A program made the position numbers and the translations under genes. The notes under the pieces were generated by a model, which saw only the letters and a program-made list of their open reading frames with translations, was not told the origin of the DNA and did not search any database. A stretch of 64,000 bases of DNA, from positions 319,094 to 383,093 of the forward strand of contig JAAOMT010000672.1 in NCBI GenBank assembly GCA_016748015.1, read 5' to 3'. Position 1 is the first letter of the stretch; every line of letters begins with the position of its first letter. Shown here in pieces: positions 13,101 to 26,479 of the stretch. Source of the DNA: Geosiphon pyriformis (Eukaryota > Glomeromycota > Glomeromycetes > Archaeosporales > Geosiphonaceae).

Positions 13101-15864
13101 ATAATTAGAATAATTAATTACTGGCACCACTTCACGTTATTATGTATTCATTTAGATATTACAATCAGGAAGAAGCCCAATAAAACCTTATTTTGATACT
13201 TAAGTAGAATATAGCTATATTTTTAACTTTAATTTATTTTCTAATATCAATTATTTTGATCGTTATCAATTTTGAATTTTGAAACTTTCAGGTTGAACCG
13301 AGCCATCTTTGAAATGCACATAGTGTTGCCTCGGCATCATATTAATAGCAAAATGAAAATGAAAATGAAAGCTATTCTTGTAACTTGAAGAAAGTATTGC
13401 AATCATCAAAAGTGATAATACAAAGATATAAATTCTGAAGGAATACTTTAGAAGTGATGCGAAATTCAAAACACCCAGATTGTTTTTAGATGATATTTCG
13501 AATCTCTTATACAAGACATTATTAGAGCCTTGCAAATCCACCGTTACTCAATTATAAGAATATAAAATTTTTTTAACCATCAGCAGTCTAGTAATCAAGT
13601 TTTAACTTAACGATTCTTTACCCACAATATCTCTTAAACTGACTCATCACAAAATGAATTTTTACGTTTGCAATAGGAAAATAAAATTTGTCTTTTTTTC
13701 TCGTAAAAACCTTACTATTGAAAATATTACGACTAATAATATTAGCTGCAATATTATTTCTAAATTCAATATAAAACTTGAATTCCTTTTTTGAGATCTT
13801 GGAGTATCCATCTAGGGTCATCATGCTTTTTTTTTGTCATTTGATTTTCATTTTCCACTTTCGATATATGTGCAATCTCATCTCGTTTCCCTCGAATTAT
13901 CAAATTAGATCTGTTGTCCCTTAAACCAGTCATTTGAAAAGCTTCTCATTCCTTGCTAGCAATACTCTGACTTTCTACTCTATATAATTTAAAAATAATT
14001 AAAGTTGACTAATTAGATAAACAAAAAATGTCATTGTTTAAAGATAACCAGCCACTTCAACTTTATAATCAACTAGTAAACAATATATGGTGGCCCTTTA
14101 AATTATCAATGTCATAAACAACATGTTGTTGCTAATTTGAGAGTTTATTAATTTCAAATCTAAATAAACAAAATTGTTATATATATTTCCTTTAATTTTT
14201 TTTTTCAAAAGATACATATCAAATTAAATTAACATCCACTAATGATTTAATTTTTGATTCATTATAAATTCTTGTAAATTAAATTTATAATACTATCATT
14301 AAAATTTCAATTATATTATAATTTTTATCTTTCAGTAAATATACAGCTGTTTATATATCATCTTTATATTCAATAATATAATGTAAAACTTTTTGTTAAT
14401 AATTAATAATTTGACAAAAAATGACTTATTTACTAAAAATAATTTTATAATAAGTAATTATAATTACTGTTTTAATATTTTCGAAATTTTTTATTGCACA
14501 ATTTATATATTTTACATTTTGCTGAAACTTTTAGTATCTTATATTTTTCAGCAAAAATCAGAAAACGTTTTAATTTTTTAAACCTATAATTTTTGAAAAA
14601 AAATAAAGTATTGTTTAATTATTTTATTTAATTATCACATTTATCATTTATTAATTACTCATATTATATTAATTAGCCATATTATATTATATCAGTTATT
14701 AATTAAATCATTAATTTTTTTGTAAAGTTTATATAAATAAAAATTTTTGGAATTATTAAAAATCATTTATTAATTATAAATTTATTTTAAAAATTAAATA
14801 TTTTTGATTTATTATTAATGATTTTGGTATTTGACTAATTAGTAACTATTTCTTTTATAATTTATAATAATTGTGTTTTACTTTTTTGAATTTTATTAAT
14901 AAAACAATAATTATTTATCTTTGTTTATATAATAATAATAATAATAATGGTTATTAATATTATAATTGTGTTATTCTAAATATAAAATTATTTTAATATT
15001 ATAATATTTTTTTATGTTGATTAATAATTTGTTAATTTTTTAATATATATTTAATTCATTGATTATTATCTATTTTTTATTGTATTATTTTTACATAAAA
15101 TTCAAATAAAAATTTTATCAGTTATTAAAAATAATTTTGTTTATTTTTTGGAATTATTTACTTAAGTATTATTAATTATTAATTATTAATTAAAATGCTT
15201 AAAATAAAATTATATAATGTATTATAAAATATTTTACTGTAATAATATTTTGTAAATTAAATTTGGCAATTTTTTGGGCAAAAAAATTATTACAATTTAC
15301 AATATTTTTAATAATACTATTTTCTGCAATTACGTAATTGGTTTTCAATTAAAATAATTGTTATTTTTAATTACAATATTATTTATTGGTTTGCTATCTT
15401 TTTAATTATTTATTTTTTATTTATATTATTATTATTTAATTAATTATCAATTTAATTAATTATTTTTTTTACTTAATTATTACTATATCTTCCTATTTAT
15501 ATTATAATTGCAATGCTTAATATCATTTTTATATTACATTATAACTTATTAATGATTATATATTCAATCTATTTTTTTATTAATAATTCTGTTAATCTGA
15601 TCAAAAACAGTTACTATCTCTTAATTTATGTATTCTTGATCCTGTTTTATCTTATTTTTAGCTGAAGATTTGTTAGTTTATTTTAATAAAATCTTTCCTT
15701 TGTAATATATCTGGTCTGAAAAGAAGTCAATATGTGGAATTTTTTTCAGTTCAAGTTTTGGTAAACTGATTAACTTTTAACACAATTTCAATGTTGATTT
15801 TATATTATACAAATGAATTTTCTTCCATCTGTTGATATGTTTTTTAAGAACAATTCTATAAGAA

Positions 15865-16164
15865 TGGATCTTGCAAGAAGATAATGATCTGATACATCGT
15901 CCAAAAAAGTTATCCTAAACTACTAAAAGCTATTAGACCACGACAGCCAAACAAGTCAGATATTCAACAAACCACAACTAACATCGCGGAAGAAAAATGG
16001 TAATTCACGGCTATCAAATCCGATTGAGATTGGTAAAATTTAATATAGCAAAAAAATTAAAACTCACAGAATTAAAAGTACAACTAGCAAAAGAATGGAA
16101 TCGGTTACCTGATAAGCTTGCCGCAAATCTCGTCGAGGCACTAGGGGATTATACAATGTCTTAG
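15865..16164 (+). pseudogene. Tc1/mariner transposase C-terminal relic
   Basis: A broken remnant of the catalytic end of a Tc1-family transposase. In order it shows QEDNDLIHRPKK (family QQDNxPxHxxK, holding the second catalytic Asp), then in another frame S-x-x-x-NPIE (family SPDLNPIE, holding the catalytic Glu), then AKEWNRLPDKLAANLVE (family ..W..IP...I..L..S), ending at TAG 16162-16164. Frameshifts and a stop separate the pieces. A G-rich run follows at about 16232-16249. No terminal repeats were found. It is a different, older sequence from the mariner at 19308. Confidence 0.55.
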
Positions 16165-17157
16165 TGATCAGAATATATTTTAAACTTTGAAATTCATTTA
16201 TTTTGCCTGTGTATCGAGTTGTGTGTGTGTATGGGGGGGGAGGGGGGGGTCGAACACTTTTGTGGTGTACTGTATTATACATTATGAGTATTAAGAATCA
16301 AACAAAGGCAGCAAATTATGGTTCGCCAGTATGTTATTGTTGTGATTAAACTGATTACATTTCTGAAATTTACAACAATCTTTCTTTATTCTCATTACAC
16401 CTGAAAAATAATAACAAATATATTAATTCGAGACTAAACAATGTCATTTTAATTTCTTTAAAAAAGAATCAAATAAATTTTCTTATAAAGACTAGCCAGC
16501 AAAATGACTGAGATGGATAAACCAACAATGACTTGACCTCTAGATGAATTATTCTTTGGCTAAAGTAAATTTTTGAAAAATGACGGTGGTCTAAAAAATC
16601 AAAATAATTTCTGCATTTCACATCATACATTATTCTTTTAATTGTCTCCCGCGAATTAAAAGTCATTAATTTTCTTTCACAATCGTGACTGATTGTTTCA
16701 AAATAAATTAATTGATTAAATTTTCGAATAATATATGTTTACAAAGGACTTCAAAATCAGACTTTTAAGACGCGGTTGGTTCGAAAGACCAAAATCCTAA
16801 TGCAAACTGACTCCAAAATTAACCTGCAATTTTAAATTATAATAACTTTAATTGTTTCATTTTGTTTACTAAAATAATGTGACAATTTTTGTTTTGTGCA
16901 AAAAGGAAAAACAGTGAACTCTTCTGTCATTCATTCATAAATATTTTATCTTTCAAAAAAATTCCCTTTATGCAATTTTATTTTTCTTTCCTTATTTCCA
17001 CATTATTCGAATACGAACAGCTGATATTGCAAGATAGAGGTTCAAGGATGCATTTAAAATAAATATTTTCTACTTATTTCTCATTGTTCTTTGAAAAATA
17101 CGATTTTTTTTTGAACAGTAACAAATTCTATCAGCCTTCAAACTCAAAAATTAAAAG
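16165..17157. other. Intergenic, no supported gene
   Basis: Contains a short GT/G-rich tract (about 16215-16249) and otherwise AT-rich sequence. I see no gene in it. Confidence 0.6.
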
Positions 17158-17166
17158 TATATAAAG
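17158..17166 (+). promoter_or_regulatory. Candidate TATA box of secreted RS/H-repeat protein gene
   Basis: TATATAAAG lies about 206 bp upstream of the ATG at 17372. It is a strong TATA consensus match in the right orientation. Confidence 0.45.
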
Positions 17167-17371
17167 GACTATGTTCTGGCCTTTTTTGATTCTTCATTCT
17201 ACCAGCTCTGAACCCAAGATTCAGGGCAATATCTCAAGAATATAGCTATAAAAGAAGCCAATTCAAACACCTAAGGTTCACAAGGAGAAAATCTTTGATT
17301 GCAAATAATTTTTTTCTTACCATTTATTAAAATTTTTGTTTTTTTTAACCACTAAGGCACAAGTTGGAAAA

Positions 17372-17713
17372 ATGGCTAAACTTAAGATAATTCTTTCCTG
17401 CTTGATTGCCAATGCACTCCTCTTGGTAGTCTCCACGTCTCCTGCGAATTCGGCTCCTGCAAGTTTTGTTCCAGAAGGTTCAGTCTCTGCAAGTGTGGTT
17501 GCTCTAGATTCGGGTTTTTCTAATCACCTTGCGAAGCGCGGACATAAATGTCACCATAAACACCGTTCTAGAAGTCGCAAGAAGCATCGTTCTAGAAGTC
17601 GTTCTAGAAGTCACCATAATCATCGTTCTAGAAGTCGTTCTAGAAGTCACCATAATCATCGTTCTAGAAGTCGCAAGAATCACCGTTCTAGATGCCACAG
17701 TCACAGTGCATAA
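17372..17713 (+). CDS. Small secreted Kex2-site protein with Arg/Ser/His repeats
   Basis: 113 residues from the ATG at 17372; an upstream in-frame ATG (17336) would bury the signal peptide behind 12 residues, so I prefer the second. Residues 1-28 form a clear signal peptide (MAKLKIILSCLIANALLLVV, then ANSA before the likely cleavage). A neutral spacer follows to LAKR at 53-56, a Kex2-type dibasic site. The rest (57-113) is almost entirely R, S, H, K and N, built of HRSRSR and RSHHNH words with two Cys (60, 108). Such dibasic processing is known from fungal pheromones and Kex2-processed secreted peptides. The basic RS-rich tail resembles nuclear localisation and SR sequences, so a secreted effector that enters host nuclei is possible, but that is inference. 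Metal (His) or nucleic-acid binding is an alternative. No homologue is recognised by name. Confidence 0.75.
   Translation: MAKLKIILSCLIANALLLVVSTSPANSAPASFVPEGSVSASVVALDSGFSNHLAKRGHKCHHKHRSRSRKKHRSRSRSRSHHNHRSRSRSRSHHNHRSRSRKNHRSRCHSHSA
17588..17659 (+). repeat. 36-bp perfect tandem duplication inside the RS/H-repeat gene
   Basis: 17588-17623 and 17624-17659 are identical. Each unit holds two CGTTCTAGAAGT words plus CACCATAATCAT, encoding RSRSRSRSHHNH. The smaller 12-bp word recurs from about 17563, so the array can expand or contract in whole codons without breaking the frame. Confidence 0.9.
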
Positions 17714-18947
17714 AAGATGGAAATGTGAAGGTAATTTCAACTATCTTACATACACTCTATGACTTGCATATTTTTTGGAATTCAAACGATCTGATACTTA
17801 CTTTTTTGCCACCTCAAAATGTTTTTCCTGCAATAGGTCTACATTTATAAGCTTTTTTACATTCAGTTCTTTTTAAAAGTAACGAGCAAGTGGTAATCTC
17901 AATAGAAAAAATTACGGTTAGCTGTCTAATTGCATATGCAAATAATAAGCCTTATAATAGAAAGTAACCTTAATAAAATCATATTTTCAAACCAAGATAA
18001 ATTTTTAATTAATTATTATACGACGGCATTCTCAATCTGACTAAAATTTGCGGTTGAAATTGAATAGTAAATTATATAGAAAATTTTTAATTTCTTCTTT
18101 AAAATAGTGACTTCGTCTTTTTCTGCCTTCACATTTGAAAATTTTTAAGTAATAAAAGTCTATTAACCAATAAAATCAATTTTTTTATCAGGTATGCATA
18201 ACTATTATTAACTTTAAACGTTTTATATTTCATTGCCCCCTGACTCTAGATATAATTTGCTTTGATCGCTTGTCAGATTGAGAAAATTTATTAAAATTTA
18301 GATATCACATCGATGATTAAAGATAAAAAAATAAAAAACAAGACTTTCTCAAGATTTATTTTTGCTAAATTTGTGTCACAAGAAATGCTGACCACTTTTA
18401 CACAATGATTGGTATACCTACCTATTTTTCCAATAATATGTCATAAAAATAATAAAAAAACAAAACTAGAATGAGCCAATAACTATAACAGGTAATAATA
18501 ACAAACCGATAGTAGAACAAAACAATGTTCACTTTAAAAAATTTAATTCACAAAAAACACAAAATTCATGCATTAAGACTAAAATAGAATTGTTTTAACT
18601 AAATATAGTCTCACCAAAAACCTATATTGTTTCTACTCTTAAAAGTTAAATTATAGATTTACCTCATGCTTTTTTACAATGCATAATTAATTACTTAGGC
18701 CTAAGCCAATGAATACTCATCTATCTTTTAAACCAAAGGTACTTAATGCTTTAATCTTACTAAAATACTTAGTAAAAGCCTGTTTATTTTTGACTAATTT
18801 GTGCAATCATTTGTTAGTTGTATCTCTATTAAACTTAATCTTATTCTCCATTATGAAATACATATTCTATATTTTTTATAACTAATAACAATTGACTTAT
18901 AACCTTCAAAGCCATTTATATTAGATAAATAACTCTTTTTTTGTTCA
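17714..18947. other. Intergenic, no supported gene
   Basis: AT-rich sequence with no recognisable coding content on either strand. The 3' UTR of the preceding gene presumably occupies its start. Confidence 0.55.
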
Positions 18948-18982
18948 TATTACTGTGGTTAGAATTTTTAACCACAGTAATA
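18948..18982. repeat. Perfect 14-bp hairpin
   Basis: Arms 18948-18961 and 18969-18982 (TATTACTGTGGTTA and its exact complement) are separated by a 7-nt loop. It lies about 60 bp outside the left arm of the large inverted repeat. It may be a folded-back transposon end or a chance palindrome in AT-rich DNA; the GTGGTT core argues against chance. Confidence 0.6.
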
Positions 18983-19040
18983 ATTAAGTTAATAATATAC
19001 TTAATCTGAACTTGTAAAGAAGCAAAATAATATTATTCGA

Positions 19041-19300
19041 ATAGAAAATAGTAAAAATAAATAAAATAGTATTAAATTAGCCAATTAAATATTAGTATTA
19101 AGTATCGAAAATTCCGAAAATACCAAAAATTACAAAAATATCAAAAAAATTTTAAATATACAATAAATAATAATAATAATAACTAAAAAGGCCAAAAAGT
19201 TTTACATTACTAGAAATATACAGTATATATACAAGTAGTAAAAAATTAAAAAAATTAGATAAAAATTTTAATAAAAATTATTATTAAATAAACTATATAA
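19041..19300 (+). repeat. Left arm of large inverted repeat
   Basis: Diverged inverted copy of about 26480-26712, with the exact 21-bp core at 19064-19084. Confidence 0.5.
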
Positions 19301-19307
19301 GTACTTA

Positions 19308-20610
19308 CACTCGGCGGAAAAAAGTCATGGAACACTTTACATTTTTATTATTTTGTGTTCCATGAATGATAAAAATATCTGTAAATAGTAAGGAATGTAT
19401 TAAAATAACAATTATTAATCAAAACAAAGATATAATTAACAATATTTAATTCGCATTTTTTTTATCAACATAAAATTTTTCGTGATTTTTTTTTGATGAA
19501 CATGAATATTCAAAAATCTAAAGTTCAAAGGAAATAATTAAATGATTTTGAGCATATTAGAATTATTATTCTTTCAGAAGAAGAAAAATCTGTACGTAAA
19601 ATATCAGAACAACTGAATTATCCTAAATCAACTATTCAAAATATACTTTCTCATTATAAAAAAAACCAATGCTATTGAATCCACACCCAGAAGTGGTAGA
19701 CCTTCTTTTCTTGATAAAAAAACTACCAAAATATTATAAAAAACAATTAAGAAGAATCCAAAAAGTTCTCAAAGAAATTCAAGATTTCAATAAGAAAAAT
19801 CTTAAAGTTTCAACAAAAAATATCAGTACTTCCTTACACAAGATTGGTCTTTACTCAAAAATTGCTGCAAAAAAACCATTATTAACCCAAATCCAACAAG
19901 AAAATCTACTTAATTGGTGTATTGAACATTTTTTTTGGACAATTAAAGAATGGAATGAAGTTATTTGGAGTGATGAATCAAGGTTTTGTCTTTTTTCTAA
20001 TGGATCTCAAAAAGTATGGAGAAAAAAAGGAACAAGATTTAACAAAGAAAATTTATCACCACTGTAAAGCATGGTGGAGAAGGAATTATGGTTTGGAGAT
20101 GTTTTTGTGGAACTGGAATTGGTCCTTTAGTTTTAGTAAAAGGCATATTAAATCGGTTTGGATATATTGATCTTTTACAAAAACATTTATTACCATGGAT
20201 TAATTATAGATTTTATCATAAACATTATTTATTTCAACAAGATAATGGCCCAATTCATACAGCTAAAGATGTTAAGACTTGGATGGCTCAAAAACATCTC
20301 AATTTACTTTCTAAATGGCCAGCACAATCACCCGATTTGAATCTAATAGAGCATTTATGGGATTATTTACAAAAACAACTCAAAAAACGAAATCCGCGCC
20401 CCGAAAATAATCACAAATTATTCCTCGCGTTACAAGAAGAATGGCAAGCAATTCCACGAAATATCTATATAAATTTGGTTTCTAGTGTATCTAGACGTAT
20501 TGAAGAATGTATTAGAAAGGAGGGTGGACCAACTAGTTATTAAGTAATAAATAAAATAAAAAGTTATTAAAGAAATAATAAAGTGTCCCATGACTTTTTT
20601 CCGCCGAGTG
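19308..20610 (+). mobile_element. mariner/Tc1 element with intact terminal inverted repeats
   Basis: A 1303-bp element flanked by TA target duplications (19306-19307 and 20611-20612). Terminal inverted repeats are 19308-19339 and 20579-20610: 32 bp beginning CACTCGGCGGAAAAAAGTC, with a single mismatch at position 24. The size, TA target and internal DDE transposase fit the Tc1/mariner superfamily. Near-identical ends suggest fairly recent insertion compared with its surroundings, yet the transposase is broken. Confidence 0.9.
19502..20543 (+). pseudogene. mariner/Tc1 transposase, frameshifted
   Basis: DDE transposase that would cut and rejoin the element at TA sites. N-terminal helix-turn-helix pieces (KISEQLNYPKSTIQNIL, then STPRSGRPSFLDKK) lie at about 19590-19720 in more than one frame. 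The catalytic core reads VIWSDESRF (first Asp, codon 19972), then after a one-base shift near 20055-20065 TVKHGGEGIMVW, FQQDNGPIHTA (second Asp, 20241) and SPDLNLIEHLW (Glu, 20349). I count 35 residues between the last two catalytic residues (DD35E), one more than the classic Tc1 spacing. It ends GGPTSY at TAA 20541-20543, a normal family C-terminus. An early stop after MNIQKSKVQRK and at least three frame changes make it inactive. Confidence 0.85.
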
Positions 20611-20612
20611 TA

Positions 20613-23600
20613 TATAAAAAGTTTTTTTTAGTTGGATTATATTTTTACACTTTAAAAATAAATTTACTAGTTAAAAATTAATAATTGTTAGCTTCAATTT
20701 AAAAAAATCTTCAAAAAAATTAATTATTATTGTTTTAATTACTATTATTTTTAAGAACCAATAAAGATAAGAGTAAATTATTGTAATTTTTAAATAATAT
20801 TTTATTAGTTTACAGTAATAATATACAAATGGATTATGATTTTGTGTTTGATTATATATTATTTATTACTAATTATACTAAAATTCAAATTTGATTTTTA
20901 AGAATAATTGTTGATTATTTTTTAAAGTCTGAGTTAAAAGTTTTAGTAATTTGACCAAATAAACAGTAAGTCTATTTATTTATTAATTATTTATTTGGAT
21001 CTAAAATTTGAATTATAAAAATAGTAATAAGTAATTAAAAAACAGAAACAAAAAATAATACAAATAACAAAATGGTTTTTAAATTTAAGAATGTTATTTA
21101 TTTTAATTATTTTTAAAATTTGGAATTAATATTTTTAAGTTGTAAAATTTAAAAAAGTTATTAATTACAGTATCAAACTTTCTAGATTTGAATTTTAAAT
21201 AAATTTTATTAAAAAAATTAATTAACAAATTCATAAAATTTATATATTATTTAAATTTTTATTTAACTTTGTTTTTTTAAATTATTTATAATATTCAAAG
21301 CAAAAACAAATTTTTTAAATTTATACCAATTATTTTTATAGGCTTAATGTTTTTAATAATTAGTATTAAAAAATTTATTAATACTTTTAATATTATAATT
21401 AATAATTGTATTATTTATTTTTTTATTAATAAATATATTTTAATAGTTTTTTTGGTATTTTCAAAAACTTTTATATAGTTTTTTAATAATTAAACTTTTT
21501 AACAATACAATTTTTTTATTAATTTTATAAATAAAGCTTATATATTACTTAATATATTATACCAAATTAAATAGTTTAAATTAGATATATATTATATACT
21601 TTTATATATAATTAGCTACTTAAACCAATCAAAGCAACATTATATATATATCTTAACTAAAATACTACTACTTATGTCAAAAAAACAAACAAACTACAAA
21701 TTATTAAAGACACAAACTTATTATAAAAAATCAAACCATTTTTTATTATTATTATTTTAAATTTAAATCTAATTAATTATATTTTTTTATGATAATTAAT
21801 ATTTAATTTATGCATAAAATTATTTAATTTACTAATAATAATATTAATATTATCAAAAACAGATCAAGTTTTATAATATTAATTTATAAAAACAATATTA
21901 TTAAATATACAAAAAAAATAGCAATTATAAAATATTAAATAATAAAATATATGTTTTTAACAGTAATATTCAATAAATAACATATAACTTTAACAAATTT
22001 TTATAAACAATAGAATTTATTTTATTATAATAGAAACAAAAAACACTAAAATATTTTTTATTATACAAATGTTTTTAAATTACAATAAAAAAATAACAAT
22101 ACAGTGTTTTAATAATATAAGAATACAAATTAGTAATATATTTATTTATAAACTCAAAAACCATATGTAAATTCAAATATTAAACCAAAAAAGTTTAAAC
22201 CAGACAATATTAATATTAGATTTAACTTCTTAATAAATATAATAAATTGTTTTAAAAACATTATAAACAAAATATTTATTATTTGATACACTATAATAAT
22301 CTTTAATTTTATATTATATAATATTAAAAATTTTATTTTAAATATTATTTTATATATTATGTTTTTTAAATTAACAACAATAATAAAAGTCTAATAATAT
22401 TAATTTTAATTTAAATAAATAAATATTTAATATAATTTGACTATCTAAATATATTACAACTATATTAAAAACTAGAATATATTTTAAAACAAACATAATT
22501 GTTTATAATTTTACTATTATTAAAAAAATTAATGTATTTACTTTAATACTAATCTTTGATTTTAAATCTGTAAAAAATATAATTATATTATATCTATCTT
22601 TGAATTATCTAAATTTTTTAATAATTTATCTGTATAAATATTAAATATATTCAAGTTTACTTTTAATAAATACTTTTTTATTACAACAAAATCACAAATT
22701 TATATATATTAAAAAGTTAAAATTTTTATATTAATATTAAAACAATATTATAAAAAGTTTTATGACTTATATAATTATATATTACTTTAAATTATCTAAA
22801 AACAAGATCTTTAAAATTTAATTTTTTTTAATAATAAAAATTTTTTTAATAAAAAACTAAACTTTTTTGTTTAATAATTATTTAATAAATATAACTTTAA
22901 ACTTTTTAAGTAATTAAAACATGTTATAAAAAATTGAATTTTCTAAACAATAAATATAAAGTATTATTAATAAAATAAAATATAATTAACAAATTGTTTA
23001 TAAAAGATATATTATAAATAAAAAATTTTTATTATTTAACTAAAAAGTTGTTTACAAGATTAATTGTTAATTTTATTAAAAACTACAAATTCAAAAAATT
23101 TATAATTAAACAATTAATTAAAAATCTAATTAATATTTAAAAAACTAATCAACAAAATCATTTTTTTTTATTTATATTTACTTAAAAAACTTTAAATTAT
23201 ATAAAAACAAATAATAAATAGTTTTATTTGAAAAATATTTTGGCAAACTAATCTTTGTTTTAAAGTTTTTTAATTAGTATATCTTATTTATTACAAATAT
23301 TTTGAAGATAAAACTAAATTGAATTTGATAACTAATAATAAAAATATAATATAATTAAAACTAAATTAAAAAACTACTTATTTATATAGTTTTTTTTAAA
23401 ATTATTATTAAAATTATGCAAAAAAGACTTATATTATTATATTTAATTAACAAAATCAGCTAATAAATAAAAAATAAAAAATTAATAATTAGTTCAATAA
23501 TAACAAAAAAATATAATACAATCTAATTATTTAATTAAAATAAATATAAAATTTTTTTAACAATTAAAAAACACTAATAGAAATTAAAAATTAATATATA

Positions 23601-26479
23601 TAATCTAATAACAACAAACTTTATTATATTTTAAATTTTATATATGTTTTTATTTATATAGTCTAAGATTTTAAATTTATAATTACTATTTAAAAATAAT
23701 TACTAAAAAATATAATTAATTAATCTAATTTTAATTATATTGATTATAATTATAATTAATATTAATAATATACAATCAAATTTTAAATTTAGTTATTTAA
23801 ATATGATTATTTAAATTAATAATTTATAAAAAAATATAATTCACAATTAAATTAATTAATTTAATTTATATAAATAATTTATTTAAATAGTCTTAATATA
23901 ATATATAGATTTAATATATTTTAATTATATATATATAAATTTTTGCTAGTTTAAAAATATATTAGTTTTATGTTAAACCAACTTTTTATTAAATAAGTTG
24001 TTAATTTTATTATTTGATCTTGTTTTTATTATAGTATTAATTAAGTAATAAAATTGTTATATTATTAAAAATATAATATTAATAATAGTATTTTAATTAA
24101 TTATTTTAGTTATGTTTTTTTATAAATTTCTTGATAATTTTTTTGTTTTTGCTTTTTATAAATTAGATTTTTAATACCACATATTTTTGATAATTAATTA
24201 AAAAAATTCTGATTATAATTTAATTAAATTAATTTTGATTCTTAATTAATTATATTTTTTGTGTTTTTATTGTTTTTCTTTATAAAACTTATATTAAAAC
24301 TGGTTCTTGTTTAAAAATAAATAATAATAATAATAATTTTTTTTTACTTTAGTAATTTATTTATTATCTTTTTACTCTTTTAAATACTGAAATAATTTAT
24401 ATAGTCATGTATAAATTTTATTTAATAGTTATATATATAATTATATATATTGCTTAAAAAAAGCATTATTGTTGCTAAAAAAGTTTCTCAAATTTGTGTT
24501 TTTTTTTGATAATATTATATTGAAAAAAACTTAATATTTGAATAAGTTTTAACCAAACTAGATTTAAATAAATTATTTATTAACAAAAAATATTTAGATA
24601 TTTATAAGAAACGCTTTTTTTTATAACAAAAATTGACAAATTATTATTAATTTTAAAGAAATTACTTGTAATATTTAATATACTGAATAGCTATCTAATT
24701 ATTTTCTATTTAAACTATATTATAAACAAATATTTTAATTACTAAAAAAAACATTAATCGAATTTGGTTTTTAATTTACCAGTTTTAATAACAAATTTAG
24801 TGTCAATCTAGTAGTTACACAAAATTTTATGCTTTTTTACTTTATATAAAAGAGAATTATAAAAATTTTTTAGAACAGTAATAAAAAAACCTTATAAATT
24901 TTTTATATATTTTTACTTTAATTAAACTATTTTTTATTTATATAGCTTAAAAATTATAAATATTTAAGTTTTTTTTAAAGTTAAGAAATCAATTTACATA
25001 TTAAACAAAAATTTAATAAAACCAAAAGTATTTTTAAAACAAATTTATCACAATGTTTTTAAAATTTATTAAAAATATCAAACAAATTAACAGTTTTTCT
25101 ATTAAATAAATTTTTGATTATATTTAGCATCTTATTATACTTATTATTTTTGAAAAAGCAATATTATTAATATTATTAATTAAATATATTATTTAAAACA
25201 AATTTTTTGCTGGTTTAATCTTTTATAATTATATTTACTTCTAATTTAACTTTATAAAAATTTAAGACTAGTTTATTTTTTTAACCAAATAATTTAAAAA
25301 TATTATGTAAAACAGTCACTTTAGTATATTTTTAATAATATTTAAACACTTAAGATATAAATATTATATTTAAATTTATTAAAACATAATTGTATTAGTT
25401 ATTAAAAACATATTTTTAAAGCAGTTCTATTTAGAATTATTAGCTTTTTTAATATTAAACTTTTATTTATTTTTAAAAAAAAATTAGTTATATATTTAAC
25501 AATATATTATATATACTAAAATTTTATATTTTATTAAATTAATAATACATATTTTTATGTTTTTTAATTATTTTTTATTTAATAAATTACAAAAACAACC
25601 AAATGGTCTTTTAAATTAATTTTAATAATACAAATTAAAAATATATATAAAAATATGTAAAGAAAATAAATAATAAAGTACAATAAAATTTACTTTATTT
25701 ATTTTTTTAATTTGTATTTAATTGTTATTTTTTATAGCTAAATAATCTTTTGTTTATATAATTATTAATAATCAGATTAATAATTATATTTAATAGTTAA
25801 AATATATATAATAATCATAAATTTTAGTTTTAATATTAAAAAAATATTGCTTTAATATAATATTTTAACTTTTAAGTTTACTATAAAATATTTATTAATC
25901 TGTAAAAATACATAATAAAATTTTTGTATTATTATTACCAAAAAAACTATATGATTTATTATTTATTGTATTTATTATAAAAAGATAAAAATATTGAATT
26001 ACATATTTTTAATACTTATTTGAATATTGTGCATAATTACTTTACAAGCTAAATAAATTTATTTTAAGCTTATATTATATTATTTTTTATTTTTTATTTA
26101 TTGTTTAATTATAGTATAAACAATTGATTTTATATATATATTTGTTAAAGCTTGTTTTTAAAAAAGTTAATTATTTAATATTAAATTAAAAACTTATTTA
26201 AACAATATTATAGTTATTTTTTTTCTGAATAAAGTATTATAATTTTTAATTCTTTTTTATATATTTAATTTTTAATAATTTTTGTTAATTTAAAAGTTTT
26301 TGTTTAAAGTTTTTTTATAAAATACAGAAATTTAATTTATGCATTATATTATATTATAATAATTGCTTTTAATATTTTGTGTTTAACTTATACTTAATAG
26401 AATTTAATATTGTTTTTTTGCTTTTTTGGTAAATTAACAATTTTTTTAAAAATTTAACTTATATATAATATTTTTTATT
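20613..26479. other. Extremely AT-rich interior, no readable gene
   Basis: Nearly 6 kb dominated by A/T homopolymers and TAAT/ATTA words, with stops every few codons in all frames. It probably represents fully decayed repeats, by analogy with 41-43 kb where decay is still readable, but I could not identify a specific ancestor here. Confidence 0.55.

Larger units (their letters stand above)
7890..15864. other. Long AT-rich intergenic region, no supported gene
   Basis: No convincing coding region on either strand; open frames stay below about 92 codons without domains. A patch at 8380-8580 is less AT-rich but shows no recognisable product. From about 14160 to 15600 the sequence becomes almost pure A/T with TAAT-type words. 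Microsatellites at 8751, 9771 and 10077 are listed separately, and a short (TAA)n lies near 14931-14948. Confidence 0.6.

Noticed and set aside
17504-17762. Other-frame and opposite-strand open frames over the RS/H repeat gene
   Set aside because: Generated by the 12- and 36-bp repeat structure. Only the sense frame from 17372 has a signal peptide and processing site.
20613-26479. Mitochondrial DNA insertion as explanation of the AT-rich block
   Set aside because: No mitochondrial rRNA, tRNA or protein gene similarity was recognisable. Bordering inverted repeats and the 41-43 kb precedent favour decayed repeats.
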